From: Cenococcum geophilum 1.58
Lineage: Eukaryota; Ascomycota; Dothideomycetes; Gloniales; Gloniaceae
Reading direction: 5' to 3'
Assembly: GCA_001692895.1 (NCBI GenBank)
Contig: KV748274.1
Span: forward strand, 248,001-312,000
DNA: 64,000 nucleotides
Below are positions 36,507 to 47,721 of this stretch, piece after piece. The position numbers and the translations under genes are program-made. A model generated the notes under the pieces. The model was given only the letters and a program-made list of their open reading frames with translations. It was not told the DNA's origin and did no database searches. The stretch's first letter is position 1. Each line of letters starts with the position of its first letter.

Positions 36507-36717
36507 TGTTACGGCTTAAACAAATGCCTCTAAACCGAAGCTTAAACGAATGCTATATTACCAAGATACTAAGCTAAAGAGAAGGAAAAGGGGTCGCTAG
36601 GACCAATGTAAATAAATATATAGGGTAAGCCGCCAAGGCGCTAGCTTTAGGCGGGCCAATCGCAGGTCGGCAGAATATGGCAGAATTTGGCAGGTAACGT
36701 GCGATAGCGCCGTTACA
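36507..36717 (-). repeat. Element D 5' LTR
   Basis: This 211 bp LTR starts TGTTACGGCTTAAAC and ends GCGCCGTTACA. It is followed by CTTAT, the mutated right copy of the target duplication. Confidence 0.92.
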
Positions 36718-36722
36718 CTTAT

Positions 36723-37529
36723 GGTATACCGCTTAGTAAACCGTCAACTTAGGTATTTGCCACCCTTTACTACCGTAGGCCTTACGACCAGTATATTAAG
36801 TTTAGTAGGTAGCCGTGGTAACTACCTTTAAGTCTTTAATATATTCTAGCTAAAGCAGCAAACGTAACTAGTATAACGATATTGCTAGCCGCGTATACGC
36901 GCGCAATTAGAAGCTCCTCTACCGCAGTAAGTATAGGTAAGAAGCCAGGAATAGGCCCTAGATTAAGCTTATTACTTTCACTAAATAGGGGAGAAAGGGT
37001 TAGATATTTAAGGCTATTGGCGTCCTTAATACAGGCTTTACATATACCTATATTGTTACCCTCCGTAGCTAGGCCTATTTAGAACCACCGCTCCTTATAA
37101 CGGCTGCACGTCTTTATATATTTAGCATATAGTATACTCCTAAACTTCTTAATTCGCTCCCAATTAACAGCCGAAACGGGTAGTAGTATAGCCGTAGTTA
37201 GAGCTTACTGTAACGGAGCTTGCCGTAAGGGAGCTTGCTATAAGGGAGCCTACTATAAGGGAGCTTGCCATAAGGGAGCCTGCCGTAAGGGAGCCTGCTA
37301 TGAGGGAGCCTACCGTAAGGGAGCTTGCCGTAAGGAAGGTGGTATTAGTGGTAGAGTAGGTATTAGAGGTAGGGTAGGTATTAGCAGTAGAGTAGGTATA
37401 GGAGCTAGTTCCAGCAAGGACGCATTTAGGCTATCTAGAGTGTCTCTTCTACTATATAGAGCTTTATCTATAGTATATAGCGGAGGAGTAGGCGAGTAAG
37501 CTTTACCCCGCCGATTAAAAATGCAGTAC
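36723..37529 (-). pseudogene. Helitron N-terminal region
   Basis: Read from 37529 down: a Pro/Leu-rich segment with PTLPLI repeats, then a 15 bp tandem array coding LRQAP units. Next comes a Cys-containing block ending in ERWF and IGICKACIKDA (about 36990-37130). It is followed by FSESNKLNLGPIPGFLPIL and EELLIARVYA (about 36870-36960), which match the entry of the Helitron-like N domain. The frame breaks at 36722 where D inserted. Confidence 0.75.
37209..37340. repeat. 15 bp coding minisatellite in the Helitron
   Basis: About nine copies of GGGAGCTTGCCGTAA lie in tandem, with C/T and G/A variants. On the minus strand the unit encodes LRQAP. It is followed on the right by an 18 bp array (GTAGAGTAGGTATTAGAG type) encoding PTLPLI. 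Confidence 0.85.
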
Positions 37530-39664
37530 AACCTTCACCACACATGCAACCTTACTAAAAGGTAGCGCCACACTCCAAAACTTACGCATACCCATCTTAC
37601 CATCAAAAACAATCGATTTTCCAACTTTTAAGACCTAATTCCTACTGCCTAGCGAGCTAGAGGTAGATTTATTTGTTATTTTACCCCCTTCTCCTAACAG
37701 AAAATTTTTCTCTAAGGGTGGCCCTAGCTTATAAGCGAGGCACAGACAGGAACACCAAAACTACTACCACTACTACTAATACCAAAACTATAAAATAGGG
37801 GCTAGTTTCTCTACTACCTCTTAGCCTAATCTCCCCAGAAATCTTCTAGTAGGATTAGTAAGGAGAAAGGGTATAAGGATAGTAAAAACTAGGAAACCCT
37901 CCTATAAGATATAAAATGCCAAGGCCTAATAGGTTTAAAAAAAACCTCTTATAGAAATAAGTAATGCGGACTCTACATCTACTTTTTCTCCCCCTTCTCC
38001 TTCTCCTGGCCCAGTTAGGATAGGAGAAAAAAGAGGACATCCTTAGTCTTCTCCTGAAAAAGAAAACCAAAAACCTGTAAAAAAGACAATAAAACTAACA
38101 ACTACTACGGATAGTATGCCTAGTATACCTCCCTCTTCCCTTACTCCGGAAGAACATCTATGCAAGGCTTTAAGAAGCCTAATCCAGGCCTATAGAGGGC
38201 TAGAAGGAGAAGAATAAGAAGAATAAGTTAGATAGCTAGTGGACTATATACAAAATATCCTAATAGGAAAAAACCCCTTTGTAAAAGAAGAAGAAGAAAA
38301 AGAAGAGGCAAAAGAGGTCCTAAAAGGACTAGTAGAAGAAGTAAGAGCTCTCCGTAAGGAGGTGGCTCCTATTAAAGAAACTTACGCAGAGAGGCTAAAG
38401 AAGGACCTCCCCCCTTCTTCGTCCTCCCTACCCTCCTTATTATCATCTTTTACCCCTTTTCCTTCTAATAGAAGTTCTACTTCTACGAAAAGTAAGAAAA
38501 AGCAGCTATAAGAAAGGAAGCTAGTCCTAATTACGGACGAAAAGGACTAACCTTTAGATACCTTCTCTATACGAAACAAAGTCAATTAACTATTTACATT
38601 AAAACTGCAAGTAAAAAAGCCAGTACTAGCGTCTATAGCTAGAACTAAAGGAAAACAAAATATTCTCCTTATGACTATAGAAGAGTATAATGCAGATTTC
38701 CTAGTTAAATATAAGGAGATCTAGCATAACTGCTTTACCTTTTAAAGAGAACAAAAATTAGAACTATGGGTTCAAATTGTAGCCCATAGGGTTCCTACCC
38801 TACCTTTCCTAGGAGAAGGAGGCTCTAAGCTTCTAAAAGAAGAAATTAAAACCTTTAATCCTATAAAGATACAAGGACTACCTAGATAGATCTTATCTAG
38901 CGAAAAAAGACACAATCTATAGACCAGATTTGGCTCTATAGTTTTTACTATAGAAAACGAAGAAAAAAGACAAGAAATCCTTAAGCAAAAAGAGATATTA
39001 ATTGCAGGTACAGCTACTAAGGTAGTAAAATACCTCAAAGTCTCTCCTACTACGCAGTGCACTAGCTGCCAAAAATTTGGCCATATAGGAGATAGATGCT
39101 CTACTAGAGCCTGTAGATTTTATATAGCTGCATATTTATTTAAAGACCACTCCTATTCTACCTATGTAATAACGGGCAAGCCTTGCCAGCATACTACCCC
39201 TCTTTGCATTAACTGTAAAGAAAACCACTTTGCGAATAGTAAAGACTGCGAGGTTCTAAAAGCAGTTAAGCTAGTAGGTAATACTAGCTTAGAAGGTTCT
39301 ATGGAAGAATAAAATAAAATAAATAGGATTCTAGAAGGAGGTAACTCCTACTAGGCTCTTAGTAAAAAGATATTAGAGAGCGAAAGGATAGAAATAAATT
39401 GCAAAAGGACAGAGACAGGTGTTAGGATTTCTTATAGTTTTTCCTACCGTTTTCTTATTTCCTAGTAGTTATAGTACCTTAGTATTTTACTAAGAAGCTA
39501 TAAACTCCTAAGGGTTTATAAACTACTAGGATATAGCTACTAGTACATATTAAGCTGCCTAAAAAGGATTTATATATATAGAACTATAGCGCCATAGCCT
39601 AGAGGCTGCATGCGCAGTATTATACGTAGTATAATACAACGGACCAAAAAAAAAAAAAAAAAAG
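37530..39664 (+). mobile_element. ORF1-only LINE (Tad-like) with poly(A) tail
   Basis: A non-LTR element on the plus strand ends in 18 A (39646-39663). The flanks AATGCAGTAC (37520-37529) and AATGCCGTAC (39665-39674) match at 9 of 10 positions and are probably its duplication. It has an ORF1 but no endonuclease-RT ORF2, so it is a deletion derivative that would need a partner to move. A stem of GTATTATAC/GTATAATAC (39617-39637) precedes the tail. Confidence 0.75.
37950..39311 (+). pseudogene. LINE ORF1 (Gag-like, zinc knuckles)
   Basis: One frame runs about 450 codons with only about fifteen stops. It has a Ser/Pro-rich start and a Glu/Lys coiled segment at 38239-38511 (open for 90 codons). 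A central RNA-binding-like domain lies at 38580-39030. A CCHC cluster begins at about 39055 (CTSCQKFGHIGDRC), with further Cys/His at 39180-39255 (CQHTTPLCINCKENHFANSKDC). This matches ORF1 of fungal Tad/I-type LINEs, which binds element RNA. It ends GSMEE then TAA at about 39311. Confidence 0.8.
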
Positions 39665-40120
39665 AATGCCGTACTCCCGTTACATTACCCTAATTGTCTT
39701 CCGTTATTAAGCCATTTTAAAGGTATCTTAACTATTCTGGCCGCGAGGCAGGAAGGCGTTCTCGGTATCGTTTTTAGGTAAAGCAGTTCGCTGGCGCCTT
39801 ACAGAACAATTCTTAGTAATAAAACCTAACTCTATAAAAGCTCTTCGCTTATTTAAACTATATTTAAAGGCCTAGAAAAGTAAGCAGAAGTAGAAGTAAT
39901 ATATAGGGAAAACGCGCCTTTAACTAATATAACTGGCATAGCTTTAAAATCTTCTTTAAAGGGCCGTCTTTAACAAAGTTATAGCGGGGCTTATGGATAT
40001 AGCACCTGCTGCACTTAATTATAGTAGGATCTGCTATATTTATAATATATATATTAGTATTAATAGAGGTGTTAACAAAAAGGAAGGCGTAATACTACCT
40101 TAGTAGGATATTTTAATATT
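39664..40120 (-). pseudogene. Cys-rich segment, probable Helitron 5' part
   Basis: On the minus strand, 39925-40030 reads IIKCSRCYIHKPRYNF followed at 24 residues by LCQLYQLK. This resembles a CxxC...F...TCxxC zinc motif found at the start of some fungal Helitron proteins. The rest has no recognisable domain. Placement in the Helitron is inferred from strand, position and the LINE duplication. Confidence 0.4.
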
Positions 40121-40125
40121 CATAA
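40121..40125. repeat. TSD of element C (CATAA)
   Basis: CATAA at 40121-40125 is repeated exactly at 46471-46475. Confidence 0.9.
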
Positions 40126-40318
40126 TGTCACGGGACGGGGGTAGTGGCTATAAGACGTATATATTCAAGGAGTCTACAAGACATTACGCGATCGATCATA
40201 AAGGTCAAGGGCGTAAGGAGGTGATATACCTACGCGTAGCTAACATAAGCTATACGTGAGGTGTACGCAAGAGCACGGGGCTCTCCTATGGAGGCCCCTG
40301 CGGTAGGGTTTCGTAATA
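40126..40318 (-). repeat. Element C 3' LTR
   Basis: This 193 bp LTR in reverse orientation starts TGTCACGGGACGG. Compared with 46278-46470, every difference I can see (about nineteen) is a C/T or G/A transition. Confidence 0.93.
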
Positions 40319-40482
40319 CTACCCCCCCTCCTATAGAGGCGGAGCTCTGGCGACGCTGTAGTTACTATATATATATAGAAGGGACACTTAGGGTATAGAA
40401 AAGAAGAAAGGGGGGTATTGCTAAAGGCTTAAAACAACGTTATATAATAAGGCTTGGCATCTAAGAATCCGACCAATTAGAT

Positions 40483-40505
40483 AACTTTAACCGCCGGTTA
40501 AAGTT
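40483..40505. promoter_or_regulatory. Palindrome in C 3' untranslated region
   Basis: A palindrome with core TTTAACCGCCGGTTAAA corresponds to B 21765-21787 and to D 30961-30983. The flanks GACCAATTAGATAACTTT and GTTCCTGGACATCT are shared with D. Confidence 0.65.
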
Positions 40506-40669
40506 CCTGGACATCTCAACAATATTCCGGTCACGTAATCGCACTTTACCGCAATCTAACAGCAATCTAACGGCAATTTGCCCCTACGTGGCAATATATA
40601 ACGGTTTAACTCTATAAGGGCTCCCATAGAGGATTAAGTATAAAATCTCTACTTAGGCCCGGTTTCTAT

Positions 40670-43600
40670 AGGTTCGCGTAGTAAAAGTCGCTAATTAGAT
40701 CCTTTGTATTTTTGAAGTCTTCCTATAGTTGCCATTCTGGCTAATCTATGTCGAATCCTATATATATAACTCTATAGTAGAGCCGTCGTCCTCTGCCTTT
40801 ACTAAAGTATTTAGAGTTAATAATTCGTTTAACGGTCTACTCCTTATAGTTCTTGTCTTTATTCTCGTCTCGGATTAGTACTAGTAGGGGTTTAGGCTAT
40901 ATCTGCCCCGGTAAGGGGTTAGGCTAGTAAAGGTATAGTAGCTATAGGTGAAATACAGGCCATATCCCACGGGTAGCTAGGGTAAGTAGGAGCTCTAGCT
41001 CGTATACAGCTCCCCTATTAATAACTCGTTTAATTAGGTAGGGGCTAAGGTTCTTATAATTAAGTGACTTCATAGGCCTCTATATAGAGATATTACGTGC
41101 ATTTAGCCATACCCAGTCGCCAACACGCATCTCCGGTGGTGGCGTTTTATAACAGTCAGCGAAATAGGCCTACTTTACTTAAGCCCAGGCCATTTCTCCC
41201 TTGCAGTAGTTAAGTAGATTTTTTATACGGTCTGCATGCTGGTTAGTAAGTAGCATCTTAAGGCGTTTTCTATATAGCAGTTTCTTATTAATAGGTTCTA
41301 GTGGTTCTATACTAGATTAGGGGTAATATCCCTTGTTCGCGAAGAACGGGGTAAGTCCTATAGTAGTTAAGACGTAGTTATTCGCTGCAAATTTACCTAG
41401 TAGAAGGTAATCTACCCAGTTATCTTAACTATAGGCGACTACCTATTATAGGTACGCTTTTATACTAGTATTAGCGTTTTCCGGTTACCTAGTAGTTTCG
41501 TAGTAAAAGGATATAGATATCTTAACGGAGATGCCAAGGCGTTAGCAGATTCATCTCTATATATTAGAGCCGAACTATATACCTTAGTCGGACGTAATCA
41601 AGTTAGGTAACCTATATAATCGGTAGATTTCGCGGAGAAAGGCGTTAGTAACGTCGCTAACGGCTACACCTTCGGTTGGGACGTAGTGGCGCTCTTTTAT
41701 AAGTCGGCATATTATTATAAGGATGTTCTTATAGGTACGGCCATATTACTTATAGGGTGGTAGGTTAACAACGAAATCTATAGCGATATCTACCTATTAT
41801 TATATAGGTACTAGTAAAGGGTGCAGTAGTCCTTGGTACTTTATATTAAAGGCCTTAGCGCGCTTATAACCGTAACAGGCGCCTATAAAGCGTTTAACTA
41901 AGTCTATTATTTTAGGCCAGAAGTAGTATCGGCTAAAAAGCTTATAGGTTCCTCCTCTGCCTAAGTAGCCGCTTAATTAGAGGTTATAGGCCATTTAAAT
42001 TAGTTGCCGTTATAGATTTTCTAAGTTAGGGACGAATAGACGGCCTCTATAATAGAGCCTATTCTCTTTTACTTCTAAGGCTACTATATTAATCTGGCCT
42101 AAGCTTTAGAGTTTAGTTAGTAGCGTATAGGCGCTAGCGGTCTTTACGGCAATAAGTTAATATAGTAATAGGTTAATAGAGGTGTTATATACCGTGGTGA
42201 TAAGCTTGTTAATTTTGGGAGGTAATTTTAGTTCTATAGTGTGGAGCTAAGGTATAGTTAGCTCTATTATAGGTAGCATACCTAGGGCCAAATTTCGTGC
42301 TTTTAGGATTATTTATTATTAGAACTGGTTATAGGGGTTATCTTTAGACTAAGGAAGGTCTTATAAGCGGCGTATTAGGCTATTAGGCTTAGTACCTTAT
42401 ACTCCTAGCCTATATACGATTTTAAAGTTAAAACTAGAGAGGAACTTATTCCAGCGTGCTTAGCGTTAGTTTAGCTATTTTGTAGTTATAAAGTACTTAA
42501 GGTTACAATAATCCGTAAGGACTTCAGTTGGCTAGTTAGGTTCTACTAAGGAGAGTTCTAGTTAGAATTCCTTAAACGCTTATATAATCGTAAGAAGTTC
42601 CTTATTATAGATCTCGTAGTTATATTCTTATAGTGTAAGCTTAGACGAATAGAATGCGACTAGGTGGAGGAGACTGTTATCGCCTATCTAGGAAAGGATG
42701 CCTGCGTTAACGTGGTCTAAGGAGTTAGTCTTAAAATAGAGTTGTCGTCCTAGTATAAAGTAAGCTAGGATAGGTGCTTTAGTAAAAGTATCTTTAAGGT
42801 CTTAGAACGCCTTCTCGTATTTAGGCGTCCAGATAAAACGTAAATATGTTTTTCTTCCTTTCGCGGAAAGGCCCTTTATTCGCATCATTGCTATAAGTAG
42901 TGCTATAACACCCAAGAAGTTATATATAAATTTTTGATAGAAGTTAGCAAAACTAAGGAAAGCTTATACGTCTTTAATGCAGTTAGGGGTTTACTATTCG
43001 GTAATTGTGTGTACCTTCTTAGGGTCTATACGGACACCCTTAATAGTAACGATTAGTTTAAGGTATTTTACTTCTATAACTAAGAATTCGCACTTCTTTA
43101 AATTAATATAAAGTCCTACGTCCCTAAGGCGCTATAGGACCTTTTAAACGTGCTTAGTATACTTAGAAAGGTCGTCGCTGTAAATAAGTATATCGTCTAG
43201 GTACGCAGAGCAGAAGTCATTAAGGTAGTCCTATAAGGCGTTATTAATATAGCTTTAGAAGCTACCTGGGCCGTTATATACGCTAAAGGGTATAACGGTA
43301 TATTTAAATTGGCTAAAGCGCAATATAAATGCGGTTTTCCATTCATCACCTTCTTATATTCGGAGGCGGTTAAAGGCGGCGATAATATCAAGCTTAGTAT
43401 AGATTTTAGCTTAGCTAAGCCGCTTAAGAGTCTTATGTATAAGTAGTACGGGGTATTAGTTCTTAATTGTAATAGCGTTAAGTCCTCTATAGTTAATATA
43501 GAATTAAATACCTCCTCCTAGCTTCTTAGTAAGGAAGATAGGGGCGGCTGCTAGGGACATGCTAGGGCAAATAAACCCTTTGTCGAGGTGCTTGTTGATA

Positions 43601-44450
43601 TACTTTTAACAACTAGAAGTTCGTCTTTTAATATTAGGTAGGGTCTCTTATAGGGTGGCGTTTTTCCTTATTTAATATTAATGGCATAGTTATTAGGTTA
43701 ATATGGGGGGAGTATATCTACGCTCTTTTATAAGCACACGTTAATAAAGTTATAGTACCTCTTAGGGAGGAGCTTGCGGAGTTCCTTATTGGTAAGTCCT
43801 TTTTTAAGCTTTATAAACTTCTTAAAGTCTAAAGGTAAAAGTCCGTAGAGTTCTACGGGGGCATCATTTTCTAGAAGGTCGACTATATCTATCCTATTAC
43901 TATAAAGGACGTAGTCCTATTCTTTATTAAGCTTATATAGTCGTAATCAGGAGGCTGCGGTAATAGTCCAGCCTTTCCTACATGCTATACGGTAAAAGGC
44001 CGCGGCACTTACGTGGTAGTAGTTGGTCGTGGGTAGGGTAATAAGGGGTTCCTTAGGTTAGTATCCTGGGGAGTAGATAGAGGCGGCTAGGCCATATCCT
44101 AGGCAGGTCTCTCTATAGTATTTAGAGTTAAAGGTTACTTCTTTCTTTTTCCAGTTAATGGCGGGGTTATATTATTCGAGCTAGTTTATTTTAAGGATAA
44201 TAGGGTAGTTAGCAAGTAGTATAATATAGGCCCAGAGTTCTTCCTAGTGCCTATTTATATCTAGGTAGAGTTATACTATATAGGTAATCTTCTGTATGGT
44301 ATAACTACTATTAGCAAGTTATAGGGCGCGGGCTTTGGTAAGGGGTAAAGTAGGTAGGTTATAAATACGCATAAATTAAGTATCTATAAATTTATTAGTA
44401 GCTCCGCAATTAATTATAGAACGGCTTTTATATTATTTTTTAGCAGTAGT
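40670..44450 (-). pseudogene. C pol: RT, RNase H, integrase, chromodomain
   Basis: Read on the minus strand it follows B pol codon for codon. The RT site SAYLDDILIYS is intact at about 43180-43218. RNase H is at about 42590-42670, the integrase region at about 41500-41850 and the chromodomain at about 40690-40870. In-frame TAA/TAG sit largely at the same Gln positions as in B. Length is normal for a chromovirus pol. Inactive. Confidence 0.85.
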
Positions 44451-44499
44451 TCCTATTATAGGTAAAACTATCTATTTCCGTCTATTTATCTTTACTAAG

Positions 44500-46152
44500 T
44501 TATCTATTAAGCAGGCCGATATATAGATCCCCTTATCGTTAGGGCGTCCTAACCTACGACTTAGGGCTAGGACTTGGCGTTTTCCGTTTCCGTATCCAAC
44601 TCTACTACTATTACTGCGTCTTTATCTTATACGGTAGTAGCATATAGTAACGTATTTAGTGTTCGAGGTACTAGGTTAAATATTAGGCGGCGGCTGCTAA
44701 ACCTAGCTATTAGGCAGTTTGGGCTATAGCTATAACAGCCTTCTTAACGATATCTATAGCAACGCTTTAGCTTTTAGAGTAGCTTGCGTTCTCTATCTAA
44801 TAGCTTTTACGGGAAGGTTAGTATAGAAAGGTCAATATTAGGACCAGTAGTGTTACTTAAGGTAGTAGGCGTTAGTAGTTTAGTAGGTCCGGAGGGCTTC
44901 TATAAGGAGGTCTTTAGGTAGGGGTTTACAGTAGCAATCTAATTTAGTTATTATTTAATCTTTTATATAGCTGCTACTATATTATAAACATTATTATAGT
45001 TGTAGCTAGCGGCTGCATAACTAAGGCGATAAGTGACTTTTTTAAGGAGATTTTTTTGGTCTTTAGTATTGTCTCGGGCGAGGGCTCTGGTATATTCCTG
45101 GAATTTAATATAGAACTCGTTAAATAATTTAGTAGGGCTTATCTTTAGGGCACGTAGTTTAGCTTAGTTAGTGGCCAGTAGGTTATAGTCGCGGTATATT
45201 AGGTTGAGATTGTTAAGGACTTCTTAGTAGAACTGCTACTTCTAGGGGCTATTAGTCTCCTATCGGGCGAAGAGTCTGTTAAATAGTGTACCCTTTATTC
45301 GCCCAATAATATAGCTAATCTTAGTATCTTCTATAGGAAAAAGGTAGGCGCTCTAAGTTAGTTTCTTGCGGATTTACATCTTCTAGTAGCTATATTCTTT
45401 ACAGTCTCCCTAAAAAACTAAAGGATTAGGGTAATATATATTAGACCCTATAGTGGCAGCTTAAGTTCGGTTATTATAGCTTTTATTATTGCTTTAGTAG
45501 GGGTTCCCGTTAGGTAAGGCTGCTCGGCGCTAACCCTTTATTAAACATTAAGTAGGTAAAGTTACCGGGGGCATAGAGACTTAAGTGGCGTTATATACAG
45601 TAGAGAGGTATCTAGCGTTATTATAAATATGCTTATTAAGCTAAGATTATAGGTATTTAATTATGCCTTCTCTTTTAGTAATTATAGCAATAAGTATAAT
45701 CTTAGCTTTCTTTAACTGTTGGACGTCGCGTTTAGACATGCGGAGGTCGTCTTCGGTTTCTTGACGCGTGTTATTGGCGAGCGCCTCGCGAGCTTATAGG
45801 TCTTAGATAATATCGCGATCTTAAGTAGTATATATCTCGGCTTATATAAGCTTTAGGTAGTAGTTCTATAGAAGGCGGTAGTATTTATTAGGTTCTCGTG
45901 CTACCATTTTTACAAACATCTCAGTATCTCGTATTTCAATTTTAATAGGTAGTAGCCCTTCTACTTACTTATCCGTAGTTATATAGTTAATAAAAGATAA
46001 GATATTATTAGTGTCTATCTCCTTAGGGGTTAAGGCTAGGGCTGATAAATCAAATTCTCCTGGGATTGATTGGCGTCGTAGGTTAAGTATAGGTATTAGA
46101 TTGTTCTTTAGGTTTAATATAGTAGCTAGTAAGAAATATTATCTTACTATTA
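44500..46152 (-). pseudogene. C gag remnant
   Basis: This matches B gag. The start codon used in B is ATA here (complement near 46150). The zinc knuckle at about 44710-44765 reads CYRYRQEGCYSYSPNC, with one Cys changed to Tyr. Many Gln codons are stops. Confidence 0.75.
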
Positions 46153-46277
46153 TAGGTTCCTTAGAAGTATAAAGTAAGGTAACTTATAGGCACGCTACTT
46201 TTAGCAGCGCCTATAGTATTACAGAGACGTAGAATTGGTCATAGGCTAGGTGTTAGTAGTAAAAAGGCGCAACGTAA

Positions 46278-46470
46278 TGTTATGGGACGGGGGTAGTGGC
46301 TATAAGACGTATGTATTCGAGGAGTCTATAAGACGTTACGCGATCGATCGTAAGGGTCGAGGGCGTAAGGAGGTAATATACCTACGCGTAGCTGATATAA
46401 GCTGTACGCGAGGTATATGCAAGAGCACGGGGCTCTCCTATAGAGGCCCCTGCGATAGGGTTCCGTAATA
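46278..46470 (-). repeat. Element C 5' LTR
   Basis: This 193 bp LTR starts TGTTATGGGACGG and ends TTCCGTAATA, followed by CATAA. An open frame of 72 codons across it is not conserved between copies and is not a gene. Confidence 0.93.
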
Positions 46471-46475
46471 CATAA

Positions 46476-46641
46476 TATTTTAATATTTGTCACGTAGATT
46501 CTGCTACAACTTACCACGCGTAACTTTTTTTCTAACTAATAAGAAGCCGGCTTTCTAACTAATTAGAAGCTAGCTTAGCGGGAGTTTGAATTTTAGGACC
46601 TCCTAACCCGAATATATAGACTATTTATACCTTAGGTTAAT
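46476..46641. other. Unassigned stretch right of element C
   Basis: No gene is seen. A ~17 bp direct repeat (CTAACTAATAAGAAGCC / CTAACTAATTAGAAGCT) lies at about 46531-46568. It is continuous with 39664-40120 once C is removed and may contain the true Helitron 5' end. Confidence 0.35.
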
Positions 46642-46815
46642 AAAGCCCTGTACGAAGCTCTATATAAAGCTCTATATAAAGCTCTATACGAAGCTCTATA
46701 TAAAGCTCTATAAAGCTCTATACAAAGCTCTATATATAGAGGCTTTGTATAAGGCTTTACGCGAAGCTTTATATACAGAGGCTCTACATAAAGCTCTACA
46801 TAAAGCCTTTATATA
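46642..46815. repeat. 12 bp tandem repeat (AAGCTCTATATA)
   Basis: A run of about fourteen degenerate 12 bp units. The related sequence GAGGCTCTGTATAAGGCTCT also occurs at 9916-9938 next to the left hairpin of G, which links the two ends of the unit. Confidence 0.8.
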
Positions 46816-46966
46816 TACGCGCGACACAATACTATTAGGTCCCCGCTATATTTCTAATAGCCTCTATATATGCCTCTGCCAAGTATACCCCTATATATAC
46901 CTAAGTAGCCACCTCATTTTTTACCCTTCCTTATATCCTCCCTACCTAGGAAGACACCAGAACAAC

Positions 46967-47160
46967 AGCTAGTAGACGACCGTTGCCGGAGCTAGACGAC
47001 CATCGCTAGAGCTAGACGACCGTCGCCNGAGCTAGACGACCGTCGCCAGAGCTAGACGACCGTTATTAGAGCTAGACGACCGTCGCCAGAGCTAGATAAC
47101 CGTCGCTAGAGCTAGATAACCGTCGTTATCGCCACACGACCGTCGCTAGAGCTATATAAC
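46967..47160. repeat. 20 bp tandem repeat (GAGCTAGACGACCGTCGCCA)
   Basis: About nine to ten contiguous 20 bp units with scattered changes, many of them C/T or G/A. There are no spacers, so it is a minisatellite and not a CRISPR array. The core GACGACCGTC is itself nearly palindromic. Confidence 0.9.
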
Positions 47161-47227
47161 AACCGTTTAAATAACTAGCCAGCGAACACGATAAACGATT
47201 TAATCGATCGATCAAATTAAGGTGACA

Positions 47228-47428
47228 TAGATAGGTAGGCATAGATAGGTAGGTATAGACGGGTAGGTATAGACGGACGGACAGATAGGTAGGTAGGCAA
47301 GTAGGTAAGTAGATAGGCAGGTAGGTAGGTAGGTAGGTAGGTAGATAGGCAGGTAGGTAAGTAGGCAAGTAGGCAGGTAGGTAGGTAGGTAGGCAGGCAG
47401 GCAGGCAGGTAGGTAGGTAGGTAGGTAA
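47228..47428. repeat. Tetranucleotide microsatellite (GGTA/GGCA)
   Basis: About 200 bp of GGTA, GGCA and AGTA units. The long minus-strand frame of Leu-Pro-Thr-Tyr repeats that it generates is an artefact of the array. Confidence 0.95.
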
Positions 47429-47586
47429 ATAATTTAGAGCCTCTACGAGAGGCTTCCCCCTTAACGCCTAAAGTAGATAGCTCTATATTTTATATAGTTA
47501 TAATATAAATATATTTAAAAGTATATTATAGAGATCTATAGGAATATATGATAATTTAGTTATTATATAATATAATTATAATTTAT
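47429..47586. other. AT-rich spacer between arrays
   Basis: After AGAGCCTCTACGAGAGGCTT (47442-47461, a short hairpin) the sequence is almost pure A/T with no readable feature. Confidence 0.4.
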
Positions 47587-47680
47587 ATAGTTACAATTTG
47601 TATAGTTTTTACAATTTGTACAGTTTTTACAATTCGTATAGTTTTTACAATTCGTACAGTTTGTACAATTTGTATAGTTT
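47587..47680. repeat. 17 bp tandem repeat (TTTTTACAATTCGTATAG)
   Basis: Five to six imperfect copies of ACAATTTGTATAGTTTTT-like units, part of the subterminal region of G. Confidence 0.75.
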
Positions 47681-47721
47681 ACGCACTATTTATTTATAGG
47701 GTAGCGTTTTACTGCAATTTA

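Larger units (their letters stand above)
30528..36717 (-). mobile_element. Gypsy chromovirus D
   Basis: D is a 6190 bp minus-strand Ty3/Gypsy element with 211 bp LTRs, inserted in the Helitron coding region. Order from right to left: gag (start at 36276), protease, RT, RNase H, integrase, chromodomain, 3' untranslated region. It is only moderately mutated. Confidence 0.93.
26371..40120 (-). mobile_element. Helitron, split by Gypsy D and a LINE
   Basis: The minus-strand protein remnant has the full order of a fungal Helitron RepHel: Cys-rich N-terminus, Helitron-like N domain, Rep/HUH region, PIF1-type helicase. D interrupts it at 30528-36717 and the LINE at 37530-39664; the coding order continues across both. 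Both termini are uncertain. The 5' end is at or beyond 40120 and could continue past element C, at 46476 or later. Confidence 0.8.
40126..46470 (-). mobile_element. Gypsy chromovirus C (sister copy of B)
   Basis: C is a 6345 bp minus-strand element with 193 bp LTRs and TSD CATAA. It is collinear with B and lacks the Tc1/mariner insertion, so it supplies the empty-site reference. It is the most complete uninterrupted LTR element of the window. Confidence 0.94.

Noticed and set aside
46967..47160. Possible CRISPR array (regular 20 bp repeat)
   Set aside because: Units are contiguous with no spacers, no cas genes are present and the setting is a fungal transposon nest.
47126..47368. 80-codon minus-strand frame of Leu-Pro-Thr-Tyr repeats
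   Set aside because: Produced by the GGTA/GGCA microsatellite; no other coding sign.
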